Shown in pieces: positions 46,801 through 61,669 of a stretch of 64,000 nucleotides of DNA. A program made the translations under genes and the position numbers. Every line of letters begins with the position of its first letter. Position 1 is the stretch's first letter. The stretch spans positions 25,446,501-25,510,500 of the forward strand of contig NC_092593.1 in the NCBI RefSeq assembly GCF_047663525.1, read 5' to 3'. The notes below the pieces were generated by a model. It saw only the letters and a list, made by a program, of their open reading frames with translations. It was not told the origin of the DNA and made no database searches. This DNA is from Anas platyrhynchos (taxonomy: Eukaryota > Chordata > Aves > Anseriformes > Anatidae).

Positions 46801-49774
46801 CTTGTCTGCAGGAGAGGAACCTCTGTGCTGGCCCAAGGGACTTACACTATGTGTAAGCCTTGGGATATCTTCTGAGAGCATAGCTTCCTCCTCAGCCTGG
46901 TTTTGAAGTCTGTCAGGTACCTGGTCGTAGTATAATAGTGGCCACAAAAAAATTATTCTCTTTTGGGGAAAATAAGCAGAAAGCCCTGTGCTCTACAATA
47001 TTTCATCTCTGCCATGATTTCAGCTGGGTTCCAGTCATTGTTTTCCAGCTCACGCTACATAGCAGATGTTCATAGTCATTTACCATAGGATAAGCAGCAT
47101 CTTGTCTCCAAAAATAGTTCACTGTCATGCATAGATCCCTCTTTGCTTTTATTTTGAACTTTGCTTTTTGAGGGGTGTTCTCTACTGTCCTGGTTTGAAG
47201 CAGAAGACAAAGTTATAAAAGTCTACTCCAGCCTTAAGCACACCGTGTGAGATGAACTAATCACTTCTCTTGGGAATGCTGCAGGTTGCTTGCAGTGGAC
47301 AATGTCCTGTAATAACATGGGAGTTTATATTTAAGAACTTTTAAGCACCTCATTTTCATATCTTAAGATGTAGAAAAATAGATGAACATATGAAAAGCAA
47401 ACACTTAGGTAATTCGAGTTAGATGGGCGTGTTGCTGGAAACACTTAGCAGGGGTGGGAATGCTGCATGGTGGGGGTGAACACAGGAGATGTATGGACTT
47501 TGCAAAGTGCAAGTGCAGTAAGCTGGAAAATAGGGATGGGATTTACCTTGTGTGAATAAGGGCAACATGCATCTTGGTGTTGTACATTGGAGCTGAATGT
47601 GGTTCACTGAAAATATTCCAGTAGAACAGAACATGTTAGGCTGATGTCAATTTAATTCTGAGGAGTGCAGTAGCACAAGAAGTACTAAGTAAATTTGCTT
47701 GAATTAGAGAATCAGTGTTACAAAAAGCTATATATATTACAGCTACAGCTATCCTTTTACAAGAGCTACTGATTATCTGGTCACAGTATGGGCTTAGTGA
47801 TATTTGCACTGCTCTCAACCTCAAAAAAGAAATCTAGTTTCATATAGAAATGAGTCTGAGTTAAAAAGTTTAAGTTGTAGCCAAGTCTTGGACTGAGTTG
47901 TTCCTATTGGGCTACCTGCGAAATGGCTCTCTAAGCTGTAACATTAGGCAGGGGATTCTCAAAAAAAAAAAAAAAAAAAGGGTAAATGTGTTTAGGCATG
48001 GTCCTGCTTCCATGCAGGGATCCAGGTCCCCCTGAACCATTTGCACGGTGTTGGCTTACATCTGAGATCTGCTCTGGAGCAAGCTGAACATCTCCGTATA
48101 GGCAGAGATGGGCTTTTCTGGTCTGCCTCCAAGTGTGGACAAGAGGATGATGAGCATCAGAAACCAAGTCCCACGTGAACTACAGCTGTGAGCCAGGCCG
48201 CACCAGCTCTTTGAGGGATACTGGAGAAGTGAACGGCAAAGCCAGTGTGAACTTCCCCACTGGGGGGTTTGTGTGTTAACACGTGAGCTGGTACATGCTG
48301 GGTGTGCTGGAATGCATCAGAAATTTGAATATTTTTTTCTAGCACAGTGACTGTGGGTGCTAAGGCTGTGTGCTGCAGGTATAGCACGGACATGGCAGTC
48401 GGCGGGGAAGTTGCCCTCATCAGTGGCTGCATCATTACCTTAAATAAACTTGACTGGAAACTCTAGTGTCAAAAAAAAACAAAAACAAAGTGAAGATCTT
48501 CATCTGGATCGCTCCCACTAATGTACTTTGCAGCTGTGGGCAAGCTGTGAATCACACACGAGGAAAACTGTAGTGGTGGAGAGCAAGCTGTCCTGCACAG
48601 AGCTGCTGTCAGTGGTACAGTGCCAGGTCCTGCACTCGGCTGCTTGGCCATGGCACTGTGGGCTGTCTGCACCTGGTCCTCAGCAGCTGTGAATGAGCAG
48701 AGCACTGGGACTTGGAGAGAAGAGAAGGGCAAAAGCCTCGTCAAACATGTGGTGTCCATCATAAAGGTGGCAATGCTTTCTGAGACCTGAGAGCTGTGCC
48801 AGAGCCATAGGTAGAGCCTGGACTGCTTTAGTTCTTAGTTCTCCATAAAGCTGAGGAAATGCCAGAATGTTGTTATTGTACAAATGAGGATGCTCTGGTT
48901 TCTTTAGAGAAATATTCTACTAGAGTGCCTGAGGTCCACATTTGAAGGTTGTCACTACTTTCTGCCATGTGCTTTATAAACACAAGTACCTCACCCCAAG
49001 TACAGAGACAGCACAGGGAAAACACAATTTTGAGCAGTTGTAAGTTGAGTGAAGGATGGAGCTAACAGAGAATGAGAAAGTAGAAGTTGGAGATGAATCT
49101 CCAATGTAAGGAGCAGATGTGATAGAGGAGAGCAGGCTCTAGAAAGCTTGGCTATAGGATGTCTGTCTTCTGGGTGGCTGTAGTGAAGCACAATGGGCTT
49201 TTTCAAGGTGAACGGACATTCTGCTACAGTAAATAAAATGCAGCTGATGGCAGCCTTCATCTGTGTATTTTATCTGTACTGCCGAAGGTCTAGGGGCAGC
49301 TAAACCTTCCAAGAAGTTCCTAGGTTCAGTCAGATGTTGCTCAGATGTGAAGATGAAAAACACTGAAAATAAGATCTTCATTACATAGCCCATAGTGAGA
49401 TTTTCTGCAATTTGTTGCTATAAAGCAAGGGCTAGTATCAAACCTTTCTTAATGAGGATTTGCCAGGCTCACCCTGAACTGATGTCCAGATCTCTGTGGG
49501 ATCTCAAAGCAAGGGAGAGACTAGTTTGGATGGGAAGAGGAAGGTCTGCATAAAGTAACTGTACAAGACCAACTCAGAAATGTGAGTGGATGGGTTAAAA
49601 AGATAGGAACAAGGAAATATCTCTTCAGAGAAATGGCAGAATCTTAATATATGGCAGTGTGGCAATTACTTAATCAGGCACCAACTGGACAAATTTTTAG
49701 ACAATAACAGAAACAAAGGGGTAGGAATACCTAAACTGAAGGGAAGAAAATACATTTATTAACAGATTAAAAAA
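43802..49774. other. Non-coding, no gene seen
   Basis: Six kilobases of ordinary desert DNA with short homopolymers, including T-rich sequence at 44332-44342 and an A19 run at 47961-47979. Frames up to 130 codons lack any recognised domain. No CR1 copy was recognised. Confidence 0.5.
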
Positions 49775-49809
49775 TGTGTGTGTGTGTGTGAGAAGGGGGG
49801 GGGGGGGGG
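49775..49809 (+). repeat. (TG)n followed by G15 run
   Basis: Eight TG units, a short AGAA spacer, then 15 consecutive G bases. The G run can contribute to G-quadruplex formation and is prone to sequencing and assembly error. Confidence 0.93.
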
Positions 49810-52800
49810 AGAATGCTTTTAGTCTCTTTACCTGTTTCCTCTAGTGTTCCTGTTTCTTCTTGCTTTTTTTGGTATTTTGAGCATCAGAATTCTTGCTGTA
49901 TTCTTGCAGCTTTGAAAGCAAATGGGAAATCACTAGTCCCAACCCTGACCTTAATTCCTGTGCTACAATACAGAGACAACCCAAGGGAACTTTCAGGTTA
50001 GTTGGACGTTCCCTATCTTTCTATTTAGATTTTTGTTTTCACTTTCCTTACTTGACCAGCCTCAGTGTTGGCAGCTAGCACAAATTAAATTTATTGTGCG
50101 ATCTTTATCTCTGGCATTGCCCTCTGAATGGTCAGCCCGATATCTCCTATCCTCATAAAGGCAACCTAGCCCTTGTAGATAAAATCTCATGTACTGTGCA
50201 GCTCTGGTGTGTCTTTGGGAGTGCTCAGATATACCAGGAACTGCTGAATGGCCTCCTTTCTTCCTCCCTTGATTGCATGGTGGAGGTGCTGCAGCCACTG
50301 TCCTGATGGCAAATGTCCTCTGGGAAGAGCACAAAGCAGAGAAGTCTTCTGCTAAGGCTGGAAAGTTTCAAAGAGACAGATGAATATCAATGGCCATGAA
50401 GTTTTAAACAGATCTCATTAGCTATGTTTCTGCTGGAAAGAAAAATGTGGTGGGAGAGAGGTCTTTGATTCAATAACAACATTTTATTGTTTGTACAACA
50501 ACAGCAATCCTAGAGTAGTGTGCAACTGATGTGCTTAATCCCAGTAAAATCAATTGATGGGTAAGGTAGGAAGATGTTATTAGCATGCACTTGTGTATTG
50601 AACTATAGATTTAGGACAGACTCCTCTGAACTCAATTGAGAATTGACTAGGTTCAATTGAATAAACACTTTATCTTCCTTGCTAGCATTATTTTGTGATT
50701 TTTCTTAAGCAGAAGAAGAGGTGGTGGTCTTCGGTACATGCTGCATTTATTGATTGTGGACTTACAAGCAAATCTCTTGATTTCAAACCTTTCAGCTGGT
50801 TGAAATTAGTGAATTAGTGAAACTCTAAGTGAAACTCCAGGTGAGAGATTTTTTTTTTTTCTTCCAACTTTTAACTGTTGCAAATGAGTTATACTGTTTT
50901 ATTCAGAAAATTATATGTTTTTACCAAATGTACTGCTGCCTAATTGGTCTCCTATAAGCCTTTCTTTTGTGCGTCCTCTGAAACAACCTGTGCAGAGCTT
51001 AAATAGATTTTAAAAGTTGCTCACTTAATTATTGTTTGTAGTTTGGATCATTACCTGAAATGTTATCTGTCTGGAATTAAAACATAGCATTGGTAATTTG
51101 AGAAGTCCATACGGCCTCTTTTGAAATGGCAATTTTTTACTGTTTCTTTTCAAATATCTCTGCTAACAGTCAAACAAATGTACAATTTATGAAGATGCGT
51201 TTTAAAGCTCTGCTAATCTACTGACCAGCTTCAGACTGTAGTTAAAAACATGCCTGGTTGCACCGGAAAAACATCTTCTCAGCAAACTGTCAACTTTCTT
51301 CTGGGTTAAAGCTCATAAACGTTTTTTATTTATGAAGATTTTAAAAAGTTTGTTTCCTGTTTAGTTTCATAAACCAATCATGACTTAATCTGTTACATAC
51401 TGCTAAGTAATATGGGTTCAATTAGTTCACTTTTTATGTCAACCCTTTGTCCAGGTCTGCATTTGCAGCTTTTAACTCTTACAGATTTATTTTCATGTAT
51501 TCAGTTTTTAACTCTGAGACTTGGAAAAACCTAGTGTACAATTTATCACACTAGTAATATTTTTCTCAAAGGTAAAGTAAGACCAAGTAATCTGTTGTAT
51601 TAACTGTTTCTTTTTAAAGAAAAGGCAATTATGTATTTGCCTCAATTTGACTTATTGAACATGTCTAGGCTGTTATTTCTGGACTGAACAAAGAGTTCTG
51701 TGCTGCAGATCCTCAGCTGAACATTGTTTTCGTATAACAACTGAGGTTTCAAGCAAGTAGAGCCTCACTGTGATGTTAACCAGAATATTATCTGTTTGGG
51801 TTACAGAATTTTCTTACATAATGTGCTTCACTGTTACTTCCAGAGTTCGGCAGCTGTTAAACAAATATTGCCACAGAGTGTCTGCAGATTTCAGTGTTTA
51901 ATTTCCTCTGTGCTATTGTTTGTCATTCAACAAAATACAAGTATGTAAAGTTGATCAATAGGGAAAGAAAGTGGCTTTTTTAAGTGGTGTCCTGGAAAAA
52001 AACCTATGTATTTCTAATCCATGCATTCTCTAGCTCTTTCTCCAAAAGAGGCAATGTAGGAAGCAATAGTTATTTTTAAGGTACAAATTACTTTTTCCTT
52101 GATGGCATGCTAAAAATATCAGCAGGTTCATGGATAGGCCAGCTAGGTAATGATGTCTGTGGTGCTCTGAGGAGCCCAGAATAGGTTCTTCAGGATGGCT
52201 TTCCTGGTGGAACACGTGAGTTCCTGTGCCCGAGGCATGATTTACATTTTTTCTTAATGCTATTTACTTGATATTATTTCCTAGTTAAGTAATAGCTTTT
52301 GTGTGAATCATAACTACTTTGTTTCAAACTAATAGTGACTACTTTGTCCCATAAGAATTTAAAAATGGAATTGGTGCATGAAAATAGTATCAGGCAAAGA
52401 AGGTATAGAGGAGAGGCTGAGGGGAAGGAATCCTCCTTGTTGCTAGAAACCCCTTATGGTTCCTTGTAGTTAGAGAAATGTGTTTATGAACTTATTAGGG
52501 ATTTTTGCCAACTCTTGAACTTAACCTGAAAGGCAAAACTACCACTGCCTTTAGGATTTAAACCTGAAACAGTTACACTGATGAAGAGAACTGCCTGTGA
52601 ATGGAGGACAGGTGTCTGACAGTGGATGGTGGCATATCACTGGTAAGGGATAAGAGGGAAAACAAGGAAAAGAAAGTAATACTCTAAAAAAGAGACACTG
52701 AAGATGATAGAATGCACTAGCTGGAACAAGCCCTGAACACAAGATTTTCAAGTAGTGGTCATATTTTAATAGTTTAATAGAAATTAGTAGAAATTCCAAC

Positions 52801-53379
52801 ATGCTCAGAATTAATTTGAAAAAAATTCCAAGCATTTCTTTTTCCACAACTCCATAGTAATAGCTGCTACAGGAGGGACATGTAATGAATCTATTGAATC
52901 AAGGATTTTAGAAAGGTTATAAATAAAATGTATAGGCTATTTTTTAGACTGCTTTCTAAATGAACAATCTAATCTCTTGTCTGTGTAACTTCATTATCAG
53001 TAATTGAAAGGGCTCAAATATTTTTCCTCAGGTTTTAACAGCAGATGTGGACTAGTCCAAGTGCATTGAGACTGTTTTTCCAGTTACCAAGAGACAGTTT
53101 TCTTTGAGAATGCCCTGTGTTATGATGACAGTCTTGGTGCCCTCAAGTTTTCTTAGAGGGTGCAGGGAGTCAATGTTCTGGTAACTCTTACCCCTGAGAA
53201 GAGTGACGTGAGCTCAGATTCACTAATGTATGGAGAGCACCAGCAGGCAGCTGCTGATGTTCAAACATGTTGAATGTTAAAAGGCTTTTGTTTTTTTTGT
53301 TCTGCCAATTACTTTATACCTTCAGGAAAAGGAATTAAGTTTTCATGATGAAAAGAAGATATATTTTATTTGAAGATTG
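49810..53379. other. Non-coding, AT-rich, no gene seen
   Basis: The part at 50850-51950 is uniformly AT-rich and non-repetitive and might include conserved elements. Nothing specific can be named. Confidence 0.45.
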
Positions 53380-53402
53380 TTTTTTTTTTTTTAAAAAAAA
53401 AA
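53380..53402. repeat. T13A10 inverted homopolymer
   Basis: A run of T joined directly to a run of A, forming a small perfect inverted repeat. Confidence 0.9.
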
Positions 53403-53627
53403 GTTTAACAGACTAATAATAAAACCATTCCAAGCTGCCTGCCAGCTACTGTGAACAATTATTTGCTGATGTTGTGAGTGCTGTGGCTGTACTTTAAAAG
53501 TTTGCTCCCTGATGCCAGTGATCATGTTGCATTGTTCCTCTCCTATTATTGATATCAGAATGTGGGCCAGGAAATCCTGAGTCTTTGGCTCATTAGCCTT
53601 AAGAGTTGAGAATTATGATTAGCTATG

Positions 53628-53693
53628 AGTTAAGGAGTTGGACTCGATGATCCTTATGGGTCTCTTCCAACTCAAGAGACTTTATGATTCTAA
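53628..53693 (+). mobile_element. CR1 LINE 3' terminal fragment
   Basis: GGAGTTGGACTCGATGATCC, GGGTCTCTTCCAACTCAAG and a terminal TTTATGATTCTAA are the last 65 bp of a CR1 element in plus orientation. Extreme 5' truncation is typical of this family. Confidence 0.9.
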
Positions 53694-56600
53694 GAATGTT
53701 TAATGGAATGATTGATGGATGTTTGATAACCTTTTCTAAGTGGATTACTTTTTTTTAATTTTCTTTACAGTTGTAGGTATTACACTTTGGAACTTAGGTT
53801 TTTGTTTTTTAAATCAGTCATCACTTTTGTACATTACTTGTTCCTTCTCTATTCCCAGCTGGCTGCTTCACAAGTGTGACTTGTACATGAGTAAGATGTG
53901 CTGATTGCAGTGGGGACGGCAAAAAGCACAGAACTGGCATTGAAGGTTATGGTGGCTTGCAGGAGGCAGCATCATAGAATAGCCTGGAGGCACTTGCTGG
54001 AAGGTAAGCTGTGAGCTTACAAAGTAGGCTTGGACTAAAGGTTTGGTCTGTAACTTGTTATTTGGATGGTGTTAAACTCTGGAGAAGCTTTTCAGGTCTT
54101 CTCAGTCTTGGATGTTGTAAACCACAGGTGTCAAAGCCTTTCACTGTACAGAGGACATAATCTCTCAGTTCAGGCCTGTGAGTGCTGTTCCTGCAGCTGA
54201 GCATCACCTGTACCTTCAAATGGAGCAGCTGTCCTACGTGCCTCGGCACAATCTCACAGGCTGTCATCTTCATGCTCAAATATGCCTTAGTATGAGTTAG
54301 GGCTGGAAACAGACACTGTAGTTACCCACTGCACAACAGAAGTGTTCTTGGCACTTTGTAGAGACATATTGTGACTTGCCATTTCTCTGTGAGCAATGAT
54401 TTTTCTCTGCAAATACCATTATGCCTTTTTTTTTTTTTTTCTCTCAATTTTGTGCTGTCAAAGCCTATATCTCTTTCAGAGATATAGGATACATGGACAG
54501 TTCAGCTGCAATTCCATCCTCTCCTCTGTATCATCAGACCACAAGTTCACTCTTCAAAAAGTAAATGCGTATCATATTCAGAGTGAGCTGTGGGGTCCAG
54601 TTACCATGTTTCCTGTCACTCAGACAATCTGACAGAGGAGGCAAAGAGAAATGCACTCTCTGTATTGGTAACAAGTGCTGGCTATCTCTCTATCTAGCTG
54701 AAGTCATTAATATAGCCTGCTGCTGGTGCAGGTTCAAGGCATTCATCCTTGAGAATCAGAAATGCTTGCCTTGAATCTACAGTAGCTAAATATAAGAAGT
54801 GCAATATTCTGTGTTCCTTCACAATGCTGGGAAGAACTCCAAAGGCCTGGTTTGAAGACAAGAGATGTGATGTCCATACATGGGGGTAAAAATAGCATAA
54901 GAGAGTGATTGGAAATAATATATTCAGCCTACAGCCATTAAAGGGAAACAGTAAGTTGAAGCAAATGCCTCTTGATTATTTGCTTATAAGACTTCTCAAA
55001 AGTGCTTGTTCTAGCCCTGTCACTCACAATCCATCTTGAAGCTGAGGTTATTAAACCAGGCAAGGGTCAGTCCTTAATGATTCCCTGTCCATCTTTCTTT
55101 TAGCTTTGTCCCATGTTTGCCCCAAACTGTAGCTTTCTTAGCAAAACTGCTTATAAAAACTTCTTGAAGAAACATCTTGTTTCTAACAACTCTTTAGTAT
55201 GAAGCAGCACTTTGATCATTACAAAACCTAACACCAGTCCCACCACCTCTGTGTGTCTCCCTCCTGCTGCTGCTGTTTTCTCTCTCCAGCTGGAACTCAG
55301 CTCCGACTGTTTACCACTGTCCCCCGTACATTGCATATACAGTCGTCCTCATCCCTCAGCCAAAGGAAAGCGATTCTGTGGAGGATCTTTTGTATTTTGA
55401 TCTTCTGAGAGTTTTCTATTGCTGTTAGCTCCTTGACATTTCTCCCTTTACCATGCTTAATTCAAAATGAATAAAATTGCATTTTCTTCAAGTTTTAATA
55501 CATCCATAAAATGTGAGAGTAACAGGTTACAAAGCTATGAAAGATATCCTGTTGTTAGCTTATTTTTTGTTATTTTGTTTTGTTTTGTTTGAAGGCCATC
55601 ATATTTCAATTACTACCTTTAGTACAGTCATCGCTCCTCCAAGGTGTGTTATGTGCAGCTGTAATGTTTGTGGCAAGAGCTGTCTGTAATTAGTGCACAG
55701 CAAGCTAATTTTTGTAGTGGTTCTGCAAGTGGTTATAGAGCAGCAGAATGCACACCAGCAAGGAAATACATAACAAACTTTTCACTCATTTCATAACAAT
55801 GCTGAAAATTACAGGATTCTTATTCTCTCCAAACTTTAAACAAATGACTTTTAGATTTTTTAATTTTTATTTTTTTAATTTTAAGTCATGTCTGAAGGGA
55901 ACCATATGCTGCAATCTCAAGTCAAATTAACAAGCTGTAGAAAAAGGTTACACAACTATGTGCAAATAGACAGCTGTTTAAGCCACCCAACCAAAGGAGA
56001 GCCAAATCTGATAGAAGAATATACCAGAAACTATGCTTGTATTTACTCAAAATTCAAATGACCTGAGATTTCTTTTTTCCTTTCTCCCACCCTTTTGCGA
56101 CCCAGGTAAATTGACTTGGATGCTTTTTGGAGAGAGCAAATGGTCCTGAGAACAGCCTGGTTTATGAAGAGGTAAGAGCTGTCTGGAAGGTAGGAGGTGG
56201 GGGAAGAAGGCTGGACTGGTGCTTTTCTGCTCAAGATTTGTGTAGAATTGTCCTTGAACTTTTGTTATTTCACATCTTAGCTTTGCCTCAGGTTGTGATT
56301 ATCCAGAAACAAGTGTTGGACACAGCTCATCAACGAATTTGCTGTATCTCATTGCTTTAAGGTTGATATAGGCCTCATGCAAGATGAGTTTGGTGTACAA
56401 CATGCCTTCTCTAGTAACATCAGTCTGATAATGACATTTGGTGAATATTCTGTGATGTCCATTTAGCTTTCTTTTCCTAAAATGCTCACTTTGCAGAGAG
56501 AAGCAGCAAGAAATATTGTCCTACTGCGAGCAAAAAAAGAGGTTGAAGAAACAATGAGCTCTTGCATTTGTTAGCTCAACTATTGGTTCTTTGTATGTCC

Positions 56601-59281
56601 ACTCACTCAGAGCATAATTGATGGAGCTTGAATCCATGTGCATCCACCACATTCTTCCATCAATCAAAGCTGCACATGTGGCTTTGTACCTGCACTGAGA
56701 TATGTGCCTGTGATATGTTCCTCAATTGTTTTACTGAAGTAATATGGGAAAATTCAAAACAGATCTCCTGAGGCCAAACTTCAGCCTGAAGAATCATTTC
56801 ACTAATGCTTGCCCTGCTTTTCTTCTCTAAGCCATGTATTAAAATCTGAGGACGCTGTTGTTTTTTCCAGAGACAGAAAATCAGTTCCTAGTAATTTAAT
56901 CCCAGTCCTTCATATAAACGCCATAACATCTCTAGGAAAGCAAAAAGAATCTGTCTATAAACACTAGAATTGTCCCCAAATCTAAACATTTGTTTGAAAA
57001 ATATTTATTTGAAAAATCTTGAGACCTAACAGTCTCTTACATAGAGACTGTAAGGTAGTGACACTGATGTTCATTTGCCTTCCACTGGTGCTGATTTTTG
57101 TTTTTTCCAAGAGTGCAAAGTATCAAGATTTCTACACCATCTTTTGTGATGATGGCTGAGTTGGATAATTGAAGGGCTAAACAGCTCAGTTCTTCATGCC
57201 TTGCATCCTTCACACACTGGTCTAAAGCACAGCAGGACGTTGTTGAGAAGAAATTAAAGTGGGATGGTAGCATTGCTGGAATTTCTTCCTCCAGTCTCCC
57301 ACTACTTCATTTTATTCTGTTCAAATGCTTATTCCAAATAACCACAGTGTTTCACTCAGACTTTTTCTAGACACATTAAATGTACATTAATGGCTCTTGC
57401 ATGGATGATGTATTTGTAGCTTTAGGGGGAGGGAAGGCAAGGCCACTTTGATATCAGTTTATGTACCACATAGTTTGCTTCTTGGAAAGCTCTAGGCCAT
57501 TAAGAGTAGAAACTACACTGGAATATGTTCCATATGGCAGTTTCTCAGGTACTGTGAAAGCTAACCCAAGTTAATGATTAAAATGCATTTCTATCAGTCT
57601 TTCCTTTAAGATGCAAAAAAAAAGGTTGGAGTTTTCCTTTTAATACTGTCATCTTTTTTTTTTTTTTCTCTTTTTTTTTTTCTCTGTGTCACTGTCATTG
57701 TTACCACAGCATTCTTGCTTTTTTGTTGTGAAATATTTCATCTCAGTAGACAATCAAATGGGAGGAGGGTGGCTTTGCTCTTTAAGGTACTCTTGTATAA
57801 AAATGAGCCCTTGGTGATATCAGTGATTGATGGAGCACTAATAGCACTGGCAGCTTTAAGGTTCCTATTACGGAGTAATACTGGAAAATGCCACATGCTC
57901 CCTTCGTCCTTGCTGCACATTTTCCTGCACTGCTGTCTCTCTTTGGGCTGCTGCAAAAGATGCTGTCCTTGTGCTCAGCAGAGTCAGCAACCACTGCACT
58001 CACAAAGACCTATTTTGGGATTTGTCCCTGTCAGAGGGACTTTCAGAGGTTTAAGGTGTAGCAGTAACATGGAAGAGAGATTAAGCTCAAAACCCTGTTT
58101 TGATACTCTTACATTCTTTGGGGCATTTACCCTCTTCTGTTATAAAGCAGAAGGTTTTAATTTGCCTGCCTGACAGGATGCTCTGACCTCATGACCACTG
58201 GATGGTGCATCCTCTGTAATAAGAAGCCTGGAAAGGAACCATCACCATTACAAATATAGGAACCAGGTGTAAACACTCAGAAAAATGAACTTTAAAAATT
58301 AATATACTTCAGGTTTATTTAGTTGCTTTTTTTTCCCAAAACTGTTCTGCCAGGAAAAAAAAAAAAAAATCCACGTATAAACCAGGAGACTTTCCAGCGT
58401 CTTTTCCCACTATCACCAAACCAAGGGGAAAAGCTTTGTGCTGGGAGTCACATAAAATGTGGAGAGAAATAAATGCAACTCTCCTCTGCTTGCAAGGGCA
58501 GCTCCTCAGCCCCATCTTATGAGATGAGATAAAGCTGTGGACATTTGCTCACCACCAAGCTGCAGTTTGTTGGCTCTGATTTGTGATCACCAGAGCTGAT
58601 ATTTACTGAGACCACACAGCCTTGAAAACTTTAAAAAACAATAACAGCAAACTATTTTTCAAAGAACAGGGGTACGATCAGGTAGAGAGAAGTTCAGGAG
58701 CCTTTGCTTGCTGATGCTTTCGTGCACTGTCTGGAGTGGGGTCCAGCCTGCTCCCTCTGGCATGTGGGCTGCTTGACTTCATGTGCCAAAGATTTTCTTG
58801 TTCTGTGCTTTGTCTAGTGTATGACTCAGATAGCTGTACAGTTCATGGTGGGATCATTTAGACCTAGTGCAGCTGTGCCTGCTGCTGGAACAGCTACTTT
58901 ATATCCCAGGCAGGTCACAGCACAAGACAAAGAGCAGCTGTGCTGCCAGCCTATGAGTCAGGAAGCATCTGCACCTTAGAAGAAAACTGTCAATTATACC
59001 AACAGATTGGTCACCTTAATCCTCCAAAGTTACTAAAAAGATGCTGATCAGTTCATTTCTGCATGGTATTGTAAAACTGTGTGACTAGAGCTACCGCATA
59101 ATGCTTTAAAGTGGGCAGTACTTTTGAATTAGCATCTACTTTGTGTTTTCACTTTTTATTTTTTTTTTTGCTAACATTAGAATAAGGAGATGAATTAAAC
59201 ACCTTTGCTAATAAGCATTCATCTGACTTCATGGCTTCAGCAATTCATTTCTGAGGATTTACCAATGGAGCAACTTAATCA

Positions 59282-59282
<1 letters not shown>
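53694..59282. other. Non-coding, no gene seen
   Basis: Desert DNA with T-rich runs at 54427-54440 and 57654-57681. A 152-codon frame at 57715-58173 has no recognised domain. Confidence 0.5.

Positions 59283-59312
<30 letters not shown>
59283..59312 (+). repeat. Poly-A run (A30)
   Basis: A long pure A homopolymer. No retroposed gene body was recognised upstream. Confidence 0.93.
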
Positions 59313-59315
<3 letters not shown>

Positions 59316-61647
59316 AATAAAGGAGAACTGAAAGTTCATGTTTTTCTCAGTGCTGGTTGGTGACAGTATTTTGGCTTGTGATAAAAGGAAACAAATTGTT
59401 GGGCTCTGAACATCTTCCTCTTCTCCTGGTACAATTTTTCAGCTATTAAGAAGCAGTTGTTTTTTCCCTCAAATCTTTGAGTGTTTCTGGTCAGAAACGC
59501 ATATTTTGTGCTACAGCCATGTTGTCTTTCTACAAAGACAAATTCCTGAGGCTGGGATACTGGGAATGGTCTGAAAAACATTGTGCATTCTTTCTTCATT
59601 TAAATAGAAGAGACACAGAAAACTTGCAGAGGATGGGGGTGGAAGAAAATTTTGCTGTTTACTCTTTTCCAGAAGTGGGTGAGAAATTTAAATACAATTG
59701 AAATTAGATGGTTCAGATGGTCTTTGATGGTACAAATGAAGCTAGATTTATAACTATTTTGTTTCAGTTGTCTTAGCTGTTGAAACCTCATGCAGTCTAG
59801 CTAGGGATGAATAGGAGCTCAGCTAAAGTTGCCAAAAGCTTCATATTTGATTTTCCAGCAAGCAGTAAGCTTAATGGATGTGTTTACAGTGTAACTAATA
59901 CATAAGCATTGATTTTCTAGAACCAATGTATCAGGATACCCTGCAACACACAAGGCTTGCAAGTGGCTGCAGTATGGATGCTGTGAAAAAATCATCTATG
60001 TTTAGAACAATTTACTTCCTTTTCTAATTGACTTCAGAGGCAGAATTGCTTTATCAGCAATTTGCTGCTGGGAGCGCAAGGGCCTTTTGTGAAGCAAATG
60101 GGCTCTGGCCTGGCAGGAGGGGTTGAGGAGGGTGGTCTGGGCCCTGGGCTGCAGGACTTGTGCCGGTCCTTGGCGCTGGATGGGCTCTGCTGCCTTTCAA
60201 CTCAGACAGAAAACAGGAGCACAGCGGAGCCACTTCAAAGTGTTTTTTCGGGAACACCACCCTTTGTCAGGCAGCACCAATTCCCTAAGCACCATCAGTG
60301 TGTTGGAAATAAACATGAACTCCTCCGCTCTGCTTTTATTAATTGCTAAATGTGCTTTGTGAAAACTAGCTAAAGGGTGTTACCAGCTTACAGCTTTGCC
60401 AAGGCAGTAAGGTGGAGTTGCATGTGGGAATGAAGCCTTGTTTAATCAGGTTTTATAATTACAATTTTAGCTAAAGCATGTTGGGTCAAGCAGTTCCTGT
60501 TTTAATGTACTTACTATTTAGTCTTAAGTTTAAAAATTTACCAAACGCCTATTCAATAACCATTCCTTACTATTGTGCATTGATCATCTACAAATATACA
60601 TGCAATATCCGTATGCTGTATTTTTGTTTCTTCATTTTCACTTCTATAACCAGGTTTAGACATCAAATCCAGTCCACTCAATTTTTTGAATTGGTTTTAA
60701 TGTTGGTAGCTTGAACTCATAATAAAGATGGGTGATCAGAGAGCAGGAACGGAGCTTTTCCCTCTCTCATATGATGGGTGCAGTTTGGTTTTAGTGTTTT
60801 CCTAATTGGCCTGTTAGATAAAGAGCAGGTTTATACCCTCTGTGGTGAGGTGTAGAGAGGAGACACTGTAGAAAAATTAAGAGCAGTGGTCTACAGGTGG
60901 TTCATACGCAAGCAGCAATTTAATGTCTTTGCCTAATATGTTTTGAGTCATAAAGTAGAGGGCTAGAAGTGCTCTGAATATAGAAATATGAAAAAACTTC
61001 CCAGTCTTAGGAGGAATATTTTCAGATTTGAGACTGAATGACTTATTTTCAAAATTGTGAAAATGTGAAAATCCCAGCAGAAACTGCTGAAGGCATGAGT
61101 GACCAAGCACAGGAGCCAGAGCTGCGGTGCTGCAGAAGCATGCTGGGGATGGTAGCAGGTGAGTTCGGGTGCCCGCACTGGCCCAGCAACTCGCACAGCA
61201 GCCACAGAGCTGGTGCCATAAAGGTTAGCTATTTATAGGCAATGGGAAGGTTTCTGCTTTGTATTTGTGACTGCAGGTGAGCAAATACATGGAAAAACTG
61301 TACATTCATTCATTTGTCATCTTGGCTCAGCTGATAAATCACCGGGTTTCTTCCCCAGTAGCAGACCTGTGCTCTTGATTTCTGGATTTAACATCTCTAA
61401 CCAAGACATCTGCCAGTAGCTCTGAACAATAAGGTTGGATAGCTGCTTTTGGTTTTGTTATATTTTTCTAAGGTTTTGAAAACAGCATGTGAAATATTGG
61501 GGGTGGGGGGTGAAGGGAGGAGGGGGCAGGTGGAAGCAAAACCTTTTCCAAAATCTTTTTTTCTAAGAAAGGAACATACAATCAGGAAAAACAAGAAACT
61601 CATGTTTGTCAGGAATTAGAGCCTAAAAGGTGGCTTGACATTTTCTT
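59313..61647. other. Non-coding, no gene seen
   Basis: Mixed sequence; a G-rich patch with several G-runs lies at 61498-61530. The 60290-60360 part has an ATTAATTG core in clean text but is otherwise unremarkable. Confidence 0.5.
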
Positions 61648-61669
61648 TCTTTTTTTTTTTTTTTTTTTT
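61648..61669 (+). repeat. Poly-T run
   Basis: About 20 T bases, ending CCCCAG. Confidence 0.9.

Noticed and set aside
53969..53999. ATCATAGAATAGCCTGG resembling a reversed CR1 3' tail
   Set aside because: Only about 17 bp match and the following sequence does not continue as CR1.
57715..58173. 152-codon plus-strand frame
   Set aside because: No domain, and it starts in T-rich low-complexity sequence.
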